DNA of 64,000 nt, from contig NC_054755.1 in NCBI RefSeq assembly GCF_018143015.1, positions 12,874,124 to 12,938,123 on the forward strand, read 5' to 3'. The notes under the pieces were generated by a model. The model saw nothing but the letters and a program-made list of their open reading frames with translations. It was not told the DNA's origin and did no database searches. This DNA is from Lytechinus variegatus. Taxonomy: Eukaryota > Echinodermata > Echinoidea > Temnopleuroida > Toxopneustidae. How positions within the stretch are numbered: the first letter of the stretch is position 1; each line of letters begins with the position of its first letter. Position numbers and translations under genes: made by a program. This document shows positions 12,301 through 22,915 of this stretch, piece by piece.

Positions 12301-14434
12301 AAAATGATAAAGCATATGAACATGATAAAGCATATGAAAATGATGAAACAGATGAAGCCAATAATGCATACTTGAAACACAGTATCAAACATATATCAGT
12401 ATGAATAGAATATAATTCTTCTTGTATTCTGCAGGGGTGGAAAGTTGTTCCCGCGCATCGGTGCTGGCACAAATCCATGGATCCATTAATGGAGAAAGTA
12501 CGGTCTATGATGGGAGCTGGTCCAGTCTATCTCTCATTCGATATTGATTCCATAGATCCAGGACTAGCACCAGGAACTGGCAAGTATATACCAATCCTGT
12601 GAATATTGAAAAGATGATGTTGTTAATTTTAGAGGTAAAGTATAGGGGATAAGGTATGGTTTCCCCTAGACCAAATGAGACCAAGTTGGTGTAGACCAAG
12701 AGTCAGTTTACAATCCAGGGACTGCCACCTGCATGGTTCCCGGTCATTGTAAGGGGTGCAGTGCAGTGGCGTAATGACCCTAAAACTTTGAGGGGGCCAG
12801 ATAAGGCTTATCGGGCAAAATTTTACGACATTTTTATTACGAAATCTGATTTTGCGATAGATTCTGATATAATATTCAGAAGATAGAAACCCTTTCCCAT
12901 CTCCCTCTTTTCTTTTCTCTTTTTTTTCTCTTGCCCGTAATTTTACCCTGGGGGTGGGCATGCACCCCAAGCCTCCATTACGCCACTGGCGAAGTGCAGG
13001 ATACAGTCGTCATTCAGTGAATAAAAAATGATTTTATTCAAGCTTTAAGAGTATTCTTTATATATAGAATTAACTCACCATCTTCATTTATACAGGTACT
13101 CCAGAAATAGCTGGTCTGACAACGATCCAGGCATTGGAGATCGTAAGAGGGTGCAAGGGCATAAATTTGGTTGGAGCAGACCTGGTAGAGGTAATTTCAA
13201 TTTTTTTTTCTCAACAACGTTCTTAAAGGAGGGCACGGGGAAATGAGCTCAGGTGTCGATTAGGGGTAGAGCTATTATTGGGGGAACCACCTCGTATGAT
13301 TTTTCAGGTAATGAAAAAGTGAAAAAAAAGTAGGAGAAAAGAAAAATGAAGTGTATAAAAAAAGAGATGCATTTGGGGTATGTAACTTACAGTATAGAAT
13401 ACTCTTATAACTTATTTCGCCCCTATCAAAGTATCCTGGCATCACCTCTAATGATGATACATACCCACCATTAACATAAGCAAATATTTATGCAGAAATT
13501 TTGTATTTTTTTTAGATTATACATAGGCAATTATATTCATATCTTTATACTTATGTTGCTTATTTTTGCGGCAATACTTGTGAAAAATAAGCATATTTTT
13601 TCCCCCCCCCCCGCAGATTGATATAGACACCATCACCATTTCATCTGGACATCATTTCATGGTGCCACGAGCCTAATTACATCAGGAGGGCTAAAGATAT
13701 TCGTTCGACCCAACCCATTCGAATTATTTTCAATTTGATATTGCTGAGTGACAAAAAATAAATGTATGAATATGATTCAAAATCTAACACTGATTCTAGA
13801 AATAGTATCTACTGAACTTCCTTCGCCCAAAGTGGAAAGATAAATAAGTGACTTGGAACTATTTTTTGACTGGCGGACTAATTAGGGCTATTTTACTGTT
13901 TCACTTGATGAATTTGATCCATTCATAGTTATCTTCATAAATGGCGATTTGTTTTTAAAATGAGCTGGTCACGGTACCCTTTCCTGGTCAGATATGGAAT
14001 GTCAGATATATTTCCTATTCAATGGTAGTAAACATTCCACTTTCTAATTTCACATTTATTTTTTATGAATTTTTCAAAAGTGCCATTTTAACACACAAGT
14101 CTATGGGGAATGTTTTACGCACGTGACACCTCATGATGTAATCTTTACTTAGTATTTGTTATAAGCTAAATCATCGCATCCGATTGGTTCAGAACAAAAT
14201 AGTCAGTTTAAAAGCATTGACAATATGTTTCCTGAAACATTCCGCTGAAACTATTTTAGGACTATCACTCATATTTTTGTATATTTTGATATTTTATTTT
14301 TTGGACAGGTATCGCCTGCTTACGATGCAGCCGGGACGACCGCCCTGATTGGAGCCAATCTTCTCTTTGAAATGCTATGTGTACTTCCCGGTGTTAAATA
14401 CTATGACCACGATGACATCGAAGAGTTAATATAA
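6375..14434 (+). CDS. AGMAT: Agmatinase / guanidino-acid hydrolase, mitochondrial (ureohydrolase family)
   Basis: Seven exons: 6375-6591, 9108-9230, 10092-10276, 11404-11610, 12435-12579, 13096-13190 and 14309-14434. All phases join, giving 365 aa (human AGMAT is about 352). The enzyme hydrolyses a guanidino group to urea; agmatine is the classical substrate, and vertebrate relatives also use guanidino acids. Seen: a basic N-terminus with few acidic residues (likely mitochondrial presequence), then [28 protein letters not shown], and the binuclear Mn ligands GGDH (His164), DAHDD (187-191) and SFDIDSIDP (Asp280, Asp282), all present. The start is the first ATG, in a fair context (gccaaaATG); the open frame to its left lacks another ATG. 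Intron 5 has a GC donor (gcaagt), proved by the reading phase. Introns hold a hAT-like element, SINEs and a hairpin array. Family assignment is secure; exact substrate is not. Confidence 0.95.
6746..7971. mobile_element. Non-autonomous hAT-like transposon, 1.2 kb
   Basis: Begins CAGTGGCGTA and ends TTACGCCACTG, with G/C tracts just inside both ends. Flanks are CTTACAGG and CTTAGAGG, an 8-bp duplication with one mismatch. Inside are several spaced copies of GCGAGCGCGAAGCGCGAGC followed by AAATTTTTGATATTCAGACC. No transposase is seen. It lies in intron 1 of AGMAT; a shortened relative is at about 27490-28101. Confidence 0.85.
8128..8152. repeat. (AT)n microsatellite
   Basis: Simple AT alternation in AGMAT intron 1. 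Confidence 0.8.
8471..8705 (+). mobile_element. SINE body fragment (headless)
   Basis: Matches the body of the SINE at 9745 (CCTTCAGCAAGAA, CCCAGGTGAGGTGAATGG, GCTAAAGCTGGGGT) and ends in an ATT-rich tail. The tRNA-like head is missing. It lies in AGMAT intron 1. Confidence 0.7.
9368..9580. mobile_element. hAT-like MITE fragment (GGATCCAG type)
   Basis: CAGGGGGGATCCAGTATTTT at the left and a CCCC-rich segment at the right resemble the ends of the better copy at 56260-56539. No clear duplication was found. Confidence 0.4.
9745..10028 (+). mobile_element. tRNA-derived SINE, full length
   Basis: The head carries box A-like GTGGCCCAGTGGATAAG and box B GGTTCGAATCC. The body (CAGCAAGAAATTCATCCACA, GACCCAGGTGAGGTGAATGG) and the tail GCGCTATATAAATGCCTATT with ATT repeats follow. 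It ends about 60 bp before AGMAT exon 3. The same family is seen reversed near 59466 and 63349, and with a related body at 41601. Confidence 0.85.
10802..11282. repeat. Hairpin array of TTCGTTAATCCGAA units
   Basis: The left part (to about 11125) has many copies of TTCGTTAATCCGAA and TTCGTTGTTCCGAAGG in plus orientation; from about 11130 the same words run reversed. Three head-to-tail 42-bp units occupy 10989-11030, 11031-11072 and 11073-11114. The outer edges are also inverted (CACTTCGTAATTCCGAAGG against the reverse of CCTTCGGAATAACGAATG). The transcript could fold into a long stem in AGMAT intron 3. It may be a MITE whose arms grew by tandem duplication. Confidence 0.8.
11640..11760. mobile_element. 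hAT-like element fragment
   Basis: Starts CAGTGGCGTATATGAGCCCG, continues with a G-tract and GCGAGCAAAGCGAGC, like the left end of the element at 6746. No right end was found. Confidence 0.45.
11808..11960 (+). mobile_element. tRNA-derived SINE, second family, copy 1
   Basis: Head GTTGGCTCAGTTGATAGAGC with a damaged box B (GGGAATTCAAACTCC), then a body AAAGATGGGAGTTGCTGCTA shared with the copy at 55586. It lies in AGMAT intron 4. Confidence 0.75.
11962..12350. repeat. Minisatellite, GCATATGAAAATGAT unit
   Basis: About 20 imperfect 15-18 bp units such as GCATATGAAAATGATGAA fill AGMAT intron 4 just before exon 5. The open frames on the reverse strand are products of this repeat. Confidence 0.85.
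12764..12988. mobile_element. hAT-like MITE in AGMAT intron 5
   Basis: Ends CAGTGGCGTAATGACC and CATTACGCCACTG. The flanking 8-mers GTGCAGTG and GCGAAGTG agree at six positions, a decayed hAT duplication. Confidence 0.75.
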
Positions 14435-15176
14435 TAAGCACATCAATGTTATTTGGAAACATCCACTCTTTGAGAAAAAAAAGGTGCGAATTTGGAGCCC
14501 TCGAGAAAAAAGGGGTCCTATTAATATCTACGGTCTAAAGATATAGTAGAACCTTAATGTTCAATGTGGCTGTTAGTGTTGGAACATTTTAGGGAACATT
14601 TAAAGGTTCCAAATACGGGACAAGCATATAGAACGGTCACAATCTAAGCGAACCCCCTTTCGCATAGGTGCATATTTTCAGCAAAGCCAACCAGAAGTGA
14701 CCTACTAGATGGGATATTTCTCAAAATTTTCGGCACATTCAAGAGTTCAATTTCATACGGGTCGTGTGGTCCAGTGGTTTGAGCATTGGATTCATAATCG
14801 GAAGGTTGTGAGTTCGAATCCCAACTCTGCCATTGTCTCCACTTTGATAAAAAAAGGCCCAAGAGTGATATCTGTCGTCTATTATGTCAGCCACTATGGC
14901 TGATTAACCTAGACGTAAAATATTTCCAAGGTAATTGGTTATATACCAGCTTGGCGTTTACCAGCAAGAAATGCTGTCCTGCTGAGTTCCTACGGGAGTT
15001 ACCACAACAGAAACAGAAATATTGAGCTGAACTGTGTACGATAGCGAAGGAGGAAATTTTCGATCACAATCTTTCTGAATCCATATGCTATATAAGCTCT
15101 TGAATGAAGCTAAAGTGGAGTTGTAACAACAAAAAAATGAATGGTTAGAATTTATCCAAAAAGGATACAGTGTATG
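14435..15176. other. 3' flank of AGMAT
   Basis: No further exon is seen after the TAA. No strong AATAAA occurs soon after it, so the polyadenylation site is not placed. A SINE occupies 14759-15005. Confidence 0.45.
14759..15005 (+). mobile_element. tRNA-derived SINE, third family
   Basis: Head GTGTGGTCCAGTGGTTTGAG with box B GAGTTCGAATCCCAAC, then a body with ACCAGCTTGGCGTTTACCAG. The anticodon-arm region is intact enough to look like a tRNA, but the sequence continues as a SINE. Confidence 0.75.
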
Positions 15177-15437
15177 TACACTGTAAAAAATATATTGGGC
15201 AAAATTTCAACCAGCACGAGGGTAATTATGTGTCCAACCAATTTGGGTCCATATTTTACCCAATGCGGGAAGCATATTGTCCACTAAAGTAAAAAAAAAT
15301 AAGCAGCAATTACTTTAGAATGGGCAAAATTTTCATCAAACTGGATACATAAAAATGTCCAAAAGAAAAGCCCAATGTTGGTTGGACACATAATTACCCT
15401 CTTGGAGCACTTTTACCCAATATTTTTTTAGAGTGTA
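15177..15437. mobile_element. MITE with TA ends
   Basis: TACACTGTAAAAAATATATT at the left is answered by AATATTTTTTTAGAGTGTA at the right; an inner pair (GGGTAATTATGTGTCCAACC and its reverse) extends the inverted repeat. Non-coding. Confidence 0.75.
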
Positions 15438-16044
15438 GTCAACTTAGAAAATATGCTATTGGCCTGTATGGCTAAATAAGACCCTCAGACTGGCTGATCG
15501 ATGCCTTGCTTTTAAATTAAAAAAGGAGACAAAAATAAACAAACGTTACATCTGAGTACAACTTAATTTGAACAAAAAGAACAAAATTGAACGAGAGTAT
15601 AAGACTCCATGATAATGATAAATACGAAAAATATCACATTTTAGAGTTTCGCTTAATTTCACAAAACATACGCACGTTACGGGCTGATGAAATGACGGAG
15701 CCAATGATGTAAAACACATTTTTTTTTTTTGGGGGGGGGTTCATTCTACAAAGTATCAATAATTTCATCTTTACTCCCTGTTAAGTAAAACTTTTTTTTT
15801 ACTTTCATAAAATAATTGAAATTTTAAATCGATAGTGTTATAGCTATTACATAATCAATCAAGAGCTCCAATATAACCTCATATACCTGAAGAAATAATT
15901 AAAAAAACTTATATTTCATAATGAATAAAATACAAAGAACTAGTATGTGACATCAATGACTTCTTCATTTTGCAAACACCACTCAAATTGATGTGCGTCT
16001 GTTATATGAACTTAAGCATACATTTTGTGAGTCTTACTTTCGTC

Positions 16045-16185
16045 AAAATCATGATCATCATGATCATCATCCTTTCATCATCATCATCATCAACATCATC
16101 CTCATCATACTCATCATCATCACCTTTATCATCATCATTATCATAACCATCACCATCATCATCATCATCATCATCAGTTTAAAAA
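16045..16185. repeat. (ATC)n microsatellite
   Basis: Imperfect CATCAT repeats. The His/Ile-rich open frames here are not genes. A scrap of SINE tail (GCGCCTTGAGCACC) follows at about 16205-16300. Confidence 0.85.
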
Positions 16186-17144
16186 CTTATCTAATGGCCA
16201 AATTGTAAGTTGTACCAGTAGTGAGTTAAGTTTATATTGTAAGCGCCTTGAGCACCCCTAATAGGGTGGATATGTTTGCGCATTATCTTATTATTAAAAT
16301 TTCATCATGTGAAATACGATGATTTTTTAATGAGGTTTTGAGTGTTACGTTTGTTCGATGTTCTTATTCGAATCACTTTGTTTTGGGGGCAGATTGGCCC
16401 CGGGATTGGCCATTGTTATTGATGAACCATGGTCTAGCTATTGTACTTCAAAATCGATTATGGATGAACTCATTTATACACTCTAATGCCCAAATCTTTC
16501 CACATGGATAAGTCATTTTGTGCACACTTCGAGCAGTCACTCATGACACAAGGGCCCTATTATATAGTTCAGCCATCAACATTTGACGTAATCTAACCAT
16601 GCATGGTCTTATTGTTCTTTTAGTTGAGTGTTCCACTAAATAAGAAAGACATTTGGACAATGGCACCCCATACAGTCACTTAATTGTCTCATCATTTTAA
16701 AATTATGCACAAAGTGCTATAACCTCTTCTTGAAATCGGCTGTTTTTAATGTGCCATTCTTATCACGTTATATTCATTCATTGTTTTTCATGATCCATAT
16801 TAGCTTTTTTGTGAATGCATAATGCATAAAACATGCAAGTTCCAGCTGCGGCTGTGTTTTTTTTTCATGTGCTCGACAATAAACATGCTTGATCATCAAT
16901 AAAAACCTGTTTTTAATCGAATTGAATTGAATTAAAATGAAAATTGATCGTTATCTGAGAAAACAGTACATTTTGTGCATTAATTAGTGCAGTCACTCTT
17001 GAATTACTTTTCGTGGAGGTGTTTAATATTTGATGCGAATATGTCATTGATCTGCATTGAATATGTATTGTTACTTTGATTTTATTTTGAAAATTTTGTT
17101 GAACGGAAATAAATAAATCTAAATTTATTGTAATTATAATCAAA

Positions 17145-17565
17145 ATTATGTTGGTGATGATGATGATTATTAGGCCTATTATCATCATGGTCATCGTCCT
17201 CATCATACTTATCATCCTCATCATCATCCTCATCATCTTCATCATCATCATCATCATCATCCTTTCATCATCATCATCATCATCGATAAAGTTAACATCA
17301 TCATCCTCCTCATCATACTCATCATCATCATCATCATCACCTTTATCATCATCATTATCATCACCATCATTACCATCATCATCGTCATCATCGTCATCAT
17401 TATCATCACTGTCATCATCATACTCATCATCATCACCATCATCATCATTATCACCCGGGCATTATCATCATCATCACCCCCTCATCATACTCATCATCAT
17501 CACCATCATCATCACCATCATTATCACTGATCACCATCAACATCATCATCATCATCTTCTTTGTA
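17145..17565. repeat. Long (TCA)n microsatellite
   Basis: About 420 bp of TCATCA repeats with TCC and TTA interruptions. It gives false poly-Ser, poly-Ile and poly-Met frames. Confidence 0.9.
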
Positions 17566-17603
17566 TACTTCCATATTTGCCATGAAATGTAGCTAGATAT
17601 GAG

Positions 17604-18585
17604 AATAAGTTCATAAGTTCATTTTATTTGTCTTCCAACTTTGAGTTTGAATACGTTTCAAACATACAAGTGTGTACATGTATGAAATAAGCAGAGTCCA
17701 TCATAAAACATACAGGTATACATGAAAACAGAGTATGCAAAACATTGTTTTTTAAATACATTATACAGCTTAAGACAGAAAATAAATAATTTTAAGGAAG
17801 ACGAGGAGACCTAAGTGAAGCAATGCTTGTAAATTAAGGTTCCTCATTACGAATTAAAAGAACATTATAGATAAACAACACAGAAATGGCAATATAATAT
17901 AATATGATAACTAAAGAGAGATGCAGGGAGAGAAGAGGGACACATTTAAGGGACAAAAAAAGGGGACAGGCCCGGGAAAGGGGGGATGAAACGTATTGAT
18001 AAATTAGCATTAACTAATAAATAACACACACAAAAATAGGCTTTACGAATCACTTCCATAGTTACTCAGTAAATAAGATTTCAATTTTCGTTTAAACACT
18101 GTAGAACTGACAGCATAATGTCAGGGTCAAGTGCATTCCAAAACCTGGGTCCAGTGCAAACTAGAGTGCCCAAAGTGAACTTTGTTCTTGCACGAGATAT
18201 ATGGAGAGTGGAAGATTGTCTAGTATTGCAATTGTGTACTTGACTATTTTTCTTAAATATCAGTGCCAGGGCTGAATGGAGACTTCCTGAATCAAAATCA
18301 TACATAAGAGGTCCTATAGTTTAAAGTAAATATCTTCCACTTTCAATAAGTGATTCTCATGAAATAAAACATTTGTATGGGCACGATAACTGACGTTACA
18401 TAAATTATACTTAAAGCTCTCTTCTGAACAATGAATAATTTTTGCAATTGCATTTTAAGTGAGTTGCCCCAGGTAAGCACACCGTAGTTTAAGTAAGGAA
18501 CAATTGATGAGGAATATGATATAAATAAAATAACTTTAGGGAAAACTGACCTCAACTTGTATATAACACCAGTATTTTTTTTACA
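17604..18585 (-). mobile_element. Decayed LINE 3' fragment (RT C-terminus and tail)
   Basis: Read on the minus strand, about 18580-18345 gives GVIYKLRSVFPKV and IVPYLNYGVLTWGN followed by LFIVQKRALSII, typical of the end of a Jockey/CR1-type reverse transcriptase. About 18300-18080 gives NCNTRQSSTLHI and CTGPRFWNALDPDI, the conserved C-terminal tail. The two parts are in different frames with stops between, so it is dead and 5'-truncated. The 3' end is CAAATAAAATGAACTTATGA, a usual LINE tail. Confidence 0.75.
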
Positions 18586-18829
18586 ACAGAATGTATAGAA
18601 TGTTCACTTATGATGTGTTTAAATTCATTATAAAATATATTTGTATAATGTACTTGGTTTTGTCTCTTCTAGTCTCTGTGATCTCACATTCCCCTTGTCA
18701 AGTTTCTCATTCTGCAATACATTTCTACTTCTGCTCCCTCACTTTTCTTTGTCTTATCCATCTTTTTGCATTCATGATATACATAGATCTCCAAGCAAAT
18801 TGATTTCCATTATTGATGCCATTCAGTCA

Positions 18830-20008
18830 TTCAAGGGATGGTCCGGGTTGAAAGTATTTATAGCTTAAAGGGGAATGAAACCTTTGGAAGAAATAGGCTT
18901 GTGTAGAAACAGAAAAAATAAAGGATAAGAATAAAGAAAGTTTGAGAAAAATCAGATAAATAGTGAGAAAGTTATGAGCATTTGAATATTGCAATCACTA
19001 ATGCTATGGAGATCCTCACATTGGCAATGCGACAAGGATGTGTGATGTCACTGATGAACAACTTTCCCTTTGGTGGACTGTAAAATACCCTCAAAATGTC
19101 TCTTTTTGCTTTTTCTTATGATGATGCAAACTCTTTATCCATGATATATTCTTAAAAAATATGTATTACATGCCCTCATGTAGAAAGAACACATGAGTAA
19201 TGGGTAGATGTGATAAAAGAGGCAATTTAAGTGAAATATATACTAAAGTAATGGGGAGAGTTGTTCACAAGTGACATCACACATCTTTGTCGCATTGCCA
19301 ATTTGCTATCTCCATAGCATTAGTGATCGCAATATTCAAATGCTCATAACTTTCTCATTATTTGTCCGATTTTTCTCAAACCTTCGTTGATTTGTTTTTT
19401 TTATTTTTCTGTTTTCACACAAGCTATCTTGTTCCAATGGTTTCATTCTCCTTTAATACATAAAGTAGAATTTATGATGAGCAACTATATGCCGAAAATT
19501 TCCATCATACTCGCAATAACAAATAACAAAAAGTTATTCAATTTTAAAGTTTAGCAATATTTTGTAAAATCAGTCGTATATTCATTAGGTGGGCTGATGA
19601 TGTCACATTCGCACTTGTTCTTTTGTATTTTATTACATAAAATTAGGTTTATTCAAAGTTTTTTTCCTCCAAGAACTTGAAAAATTGGATTGACAACTGA
19701 TTTAGTGCATATTGCTGCAACTTATTCTTAATTAAGGGAGACATATTATTCACACTAGTAGGCCCTATGGAATAATCATAGAGCTATCAACAGAAATAAT
19801 GAAAAAATACAATAAAACGGAAAGTCGGGGATGTGACATCATCAGCCCACCTAATGAATATTCATGACGACTGTTTTCACAAAATATTGCTAAACTTTAA
19901 ACTTCAATAACTTTATTGATTGTTAACCGATTTTGATGAGATTTTCGGGATTTTGCTCAGTGAATTCACTAAGATATAAATGTTTTCAGCCCGGACTATC
20001 CCTTTAAG
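18830..20008. mobile_element. Outer palindromic TTAA MITE, split by an inner one
   Basis: The left arm starts AAGGGATGGTCCGGGTTGAA and the right arm ends TTCAGCCCGGACTATCCCTT. The arms continue inward after the inner element (19457 on), with GGTGGGCTGATGATGTCACA mirrored near 19835-19855. The right edge is TTAA, the left TCAA, suggesting a piggyBac-like TTAA target with one change. Non-coding. Confidence 0.8.
18865..19456. mobile_element. Inner palindromic TTAA MITE
   Basis: TTAAAGGGGAATGAAACC at the left and GGTTTCATTCTCCTTTAA at the right, with inverted arms of about 200 bp (for example TTGGCAATGCGACAAGGATG on one arm). TTAA lies at both ends. It sits inside the left arm of the outer element, so it inserted later. 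Confidence 0.8.
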
Positions 20009-20597
20009 CCAAACATTATTTTTACTGCATACTTGCTAGTTTGTTTGTTATACTTCGTATTGACCCCGGGGTATTGACATTGTAAATTGACCCATCAAGC
20101 TTTGATGCTGGTCATTGTATGTGCATACCAAAAATAGATAAACAATCATCATCATCATGATAATGATAATGAAATTATATTTTGTGATAAATCCCCACCC
20201 CCCGGGATCGACACCTAGTATGATATCACCATATCAATGGCTGAACTATATAGAAACAAAATACCAAAGATATCGCGATGTAAAATCACTGATCTGTATT
20301 ATTATCCATCCACATACGGTACGTGCAGAGATGAATATCCAGCTTTGATGATGGTGGTAGCTAGCGCTGTAAAACACGGATAGATCTACGTCATACGGGT
20401 GGATAAAATAAGTTAGTATTAGTCAAAAAGTTGTTAATATTATAATATTTTGAGCTATGAATTGCAATTTTGATTAAAAAAATTATTTGAGTAGCTTCAA
20501 ATTATTTAAAAACCATTAAACCTGAAAGGTAAAACAGTAAATTTCTATTTGCATAAATAATTTGCATGAATAACTTACAGCATATGAACGAGGTTGT

Positions 20598-20610
20598 GTC
20601 GCTATGCAAC
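20598..20610 (+). promoter_or_regulatory. Possible degenerate RFX X-box upstream of PACRG
   Basis: GTCGCTATGCAAC resembles the RFX consensus GTTGCCATGGCAAC with some mismatches, about 280 bp before the PACRG start. Ciliary genes often carry such sites. Weak call. Confidence 0.3.
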
Positions 20611-20887
20611 ACGCACCCGTTGGTCAACAAACACCATCCACCTATTGTTTGTGTGCGCGGGTGAGCTCGGTGTAAAACGTCGTTAGATACCGGTGTTATT
20701 ATTATTTTGCATTGCGAGTTCAAGAATCGTGCCATACCCACGCCACGTAGAGTTTATATACGCACAGTGTTTCTCTGGTTCAGGACGGGTGGAGCGAAAA
20801 TTAGATCGTGAACGAATCATCAAAACATCATTACTTCTTCCTGAATTTTTTAATTTTCTGACAATTTGATTTTATATTAACGTAATA

Positions 20888-22915
20888 ATGCAATCAAGTT
20901 CAAAGATGATCAAGGCAAAGCCAAAGAAAGAAAGCGAAAAGAAGTCATCGGCAGAAGGATTCTCTACAAAATCAAGAATGAAAAATGCCGTTGTGAAAGC
21001 ACCTCCAGCAGCTGGAGCATTTCTCGAAAGACCACTTGCAGATAAAGGAACAAGTTTCAGGAAATTCTACGAAAGAGGAGACTTGCCTATAGCGTTAGAG
21101 CACGACACAAAGGGAAATAAAATTGCGTGGAAGGTGAGTTGTCCGCTTTAGGCCTAGGAAGTTAGAATCCATTCATAAAACTTAAAAAAGTAAAGTCGAC
21201 AAGACAAGACAAGTTAAGTCAGACTCTAAAATATAGGGCCTAACTTTACTAAGGCTTATTAAGTTTTCTTCTTTGTGGACTGGAAAATGCAACACTCTTG
21301 ATCAATGTGAATGTCTTGATCAGTTAATGTTAATGTTCTAACGAACGTCATTAATCTAGGACCCTAACGTTCATTAATCTAAAACGTTGAGTTACATTTA
21401 GAATCCCGGTTTAGAATCCAGGATCATTGGGTGGGGTTAGGAATAAAATTTCGATGAATTGAATCTTGACATTTTTAAATGCTTTGTTTCACCATTTGTT
21501 ACAGAGTCTACTTTTGTACTTTTTATAGAAAACTGATTTGATCATTTGTCACTTGATTGTAGACAGGAATAACTGTCGTGTCTGGGGATTTATTCCACAA
21601 TTTCTGACATTTTACTATAATCTAGGCCTATCCCCATTCACCAGTTCAGCGGAACAACCAAAATACAGAGACTGAAGCTTTTGGTCTAAATTGATTGATG
21701 CTCTGATAGACATTGCTCACATTATGTCGCCATCTGCGTATACATGTAGTACTTCCCAGAATTAATGCTTTCTGATGTTGGTCATGCACCTCCCCCCTTC
21801 ACTCCAATAATCTTCAACTGTAATCAACAAACAAATGATCCATACACCCTATAGATTCCTAACAAATTAGACCCTACAGTCTAGTCTTGATTTAATTTTG
21901 GATCCACATTAATACTCTCCAATTTTCCATTAGATCTGGTATGTCTTAATGTGTTATAACATCTTGTTTTATTCTTTCCCTTTATGCATCACAGGTGGAA
22001 ATTGAAAAACTTGACTATCATCACTACCTGCCAATGTTCTTTGATGGTCTCTGTGAAACAGCACATCCGTACGAGTTCTTCGCAAGGCAAGGAGTTCATG
22101 ACATGTTGGAGCATGGCGGCAGCAAGATTCTTCCAGTTGTTCCCCAGCTTATCATCCCCATCAAGAATGCTTTGAATCTGAAAAACAAAATGGTGGGTAC
22201 TCTCGACTTGTTTACAGGAAATGTGGGTTGCTGTGATGATTTGTATTGACCAAATGGATTGCAGTGGACTAGAGCTCTTTATAATCATAATTTTGAAGTC
22301 ATAGGAAGAGAAATTTCAGAATGAAAATGGCTCATTTGCCTACACTCTGGTTCTTTATTACAACTAGGGTTGGCACACTAACAATTTTTGTACATACATG
22401 TATTAAAACATGTTTTAAAATTTGTTTTAAGTAATGTATTTTGTGTCACTTATGATATTGTTGAGATATTTTTTATGACTAGATGCAAATGAATATGATC
22501 CAAATTCTAGAAGGTACATTTAAAATCTTTTTGAAACATGTATTGTAGGAAATAGCAATGATGACAATCCCTTCCAAGACCAATCGTTATTTCAATTCAT
22601 GATTTTGCCTCTCGTTTGTCTCAACAGATCCTCTGCACAACATTAAAGGTTCTACAGCATCTCGTCAGGTGCGGTGATCAGACGGTCGGGGAAGCCCTGG
22701 TTCCGTACTACCGTCAAATCCTCCCCGTCCTCAATATCTTCAAGAACTGTAACCTCAACTCCGGAGACAGCATCGATTACGGACAGCAGAGAAGAGAAAA
22801 CATTGGCGATCTCATCCAAGAAGTTCTCGAATATTTTGAGATGGAGGGTGGCTCGGATGCATTTATCAATATCAAGTATATGGTTCCGACCTATGAGTCA
22901 TCTGTACTCAACTAA
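20888..22915 (+). CDS. PACRG: Parkin co-regulated gene protein (ciliary microtubule inner protein)
   Basis: Three exons, 20888-21133, 21995-22192 and 22628-22915, all phase 0, giving 243 aa (human forms 257-296). PACRG lies at the inner junction of the A and B tubules in axoneme doublets, with FAP20 and other proteins, and is needed for cilia and sperm tails. The sequence shows a Lys/Ser-rich N-terminus, then the conserved all-helical core: [94 protein letters not shown] and the C-terminus [16 protein letters not shown]. All match the vertebrate protein closely from memory. The first ATG has a usable context (gtaataATG) and matches the expected N-terminal length. No parkin exon was seen upstream on the minus strand within this window. 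Confidence 0.97.

Noticed and set aside
12002-12478. Several minus-strand frames rich in Phe, His, Met and Ile
   Set aside because: They come from the 15-18 bp minisatellite in AGMAT intron 4.
17148-17585. Open frames of poly-Ser, poly-Ile or poly-Met
   Set aside because: They are translations of the TCA microsatellite on both strands.
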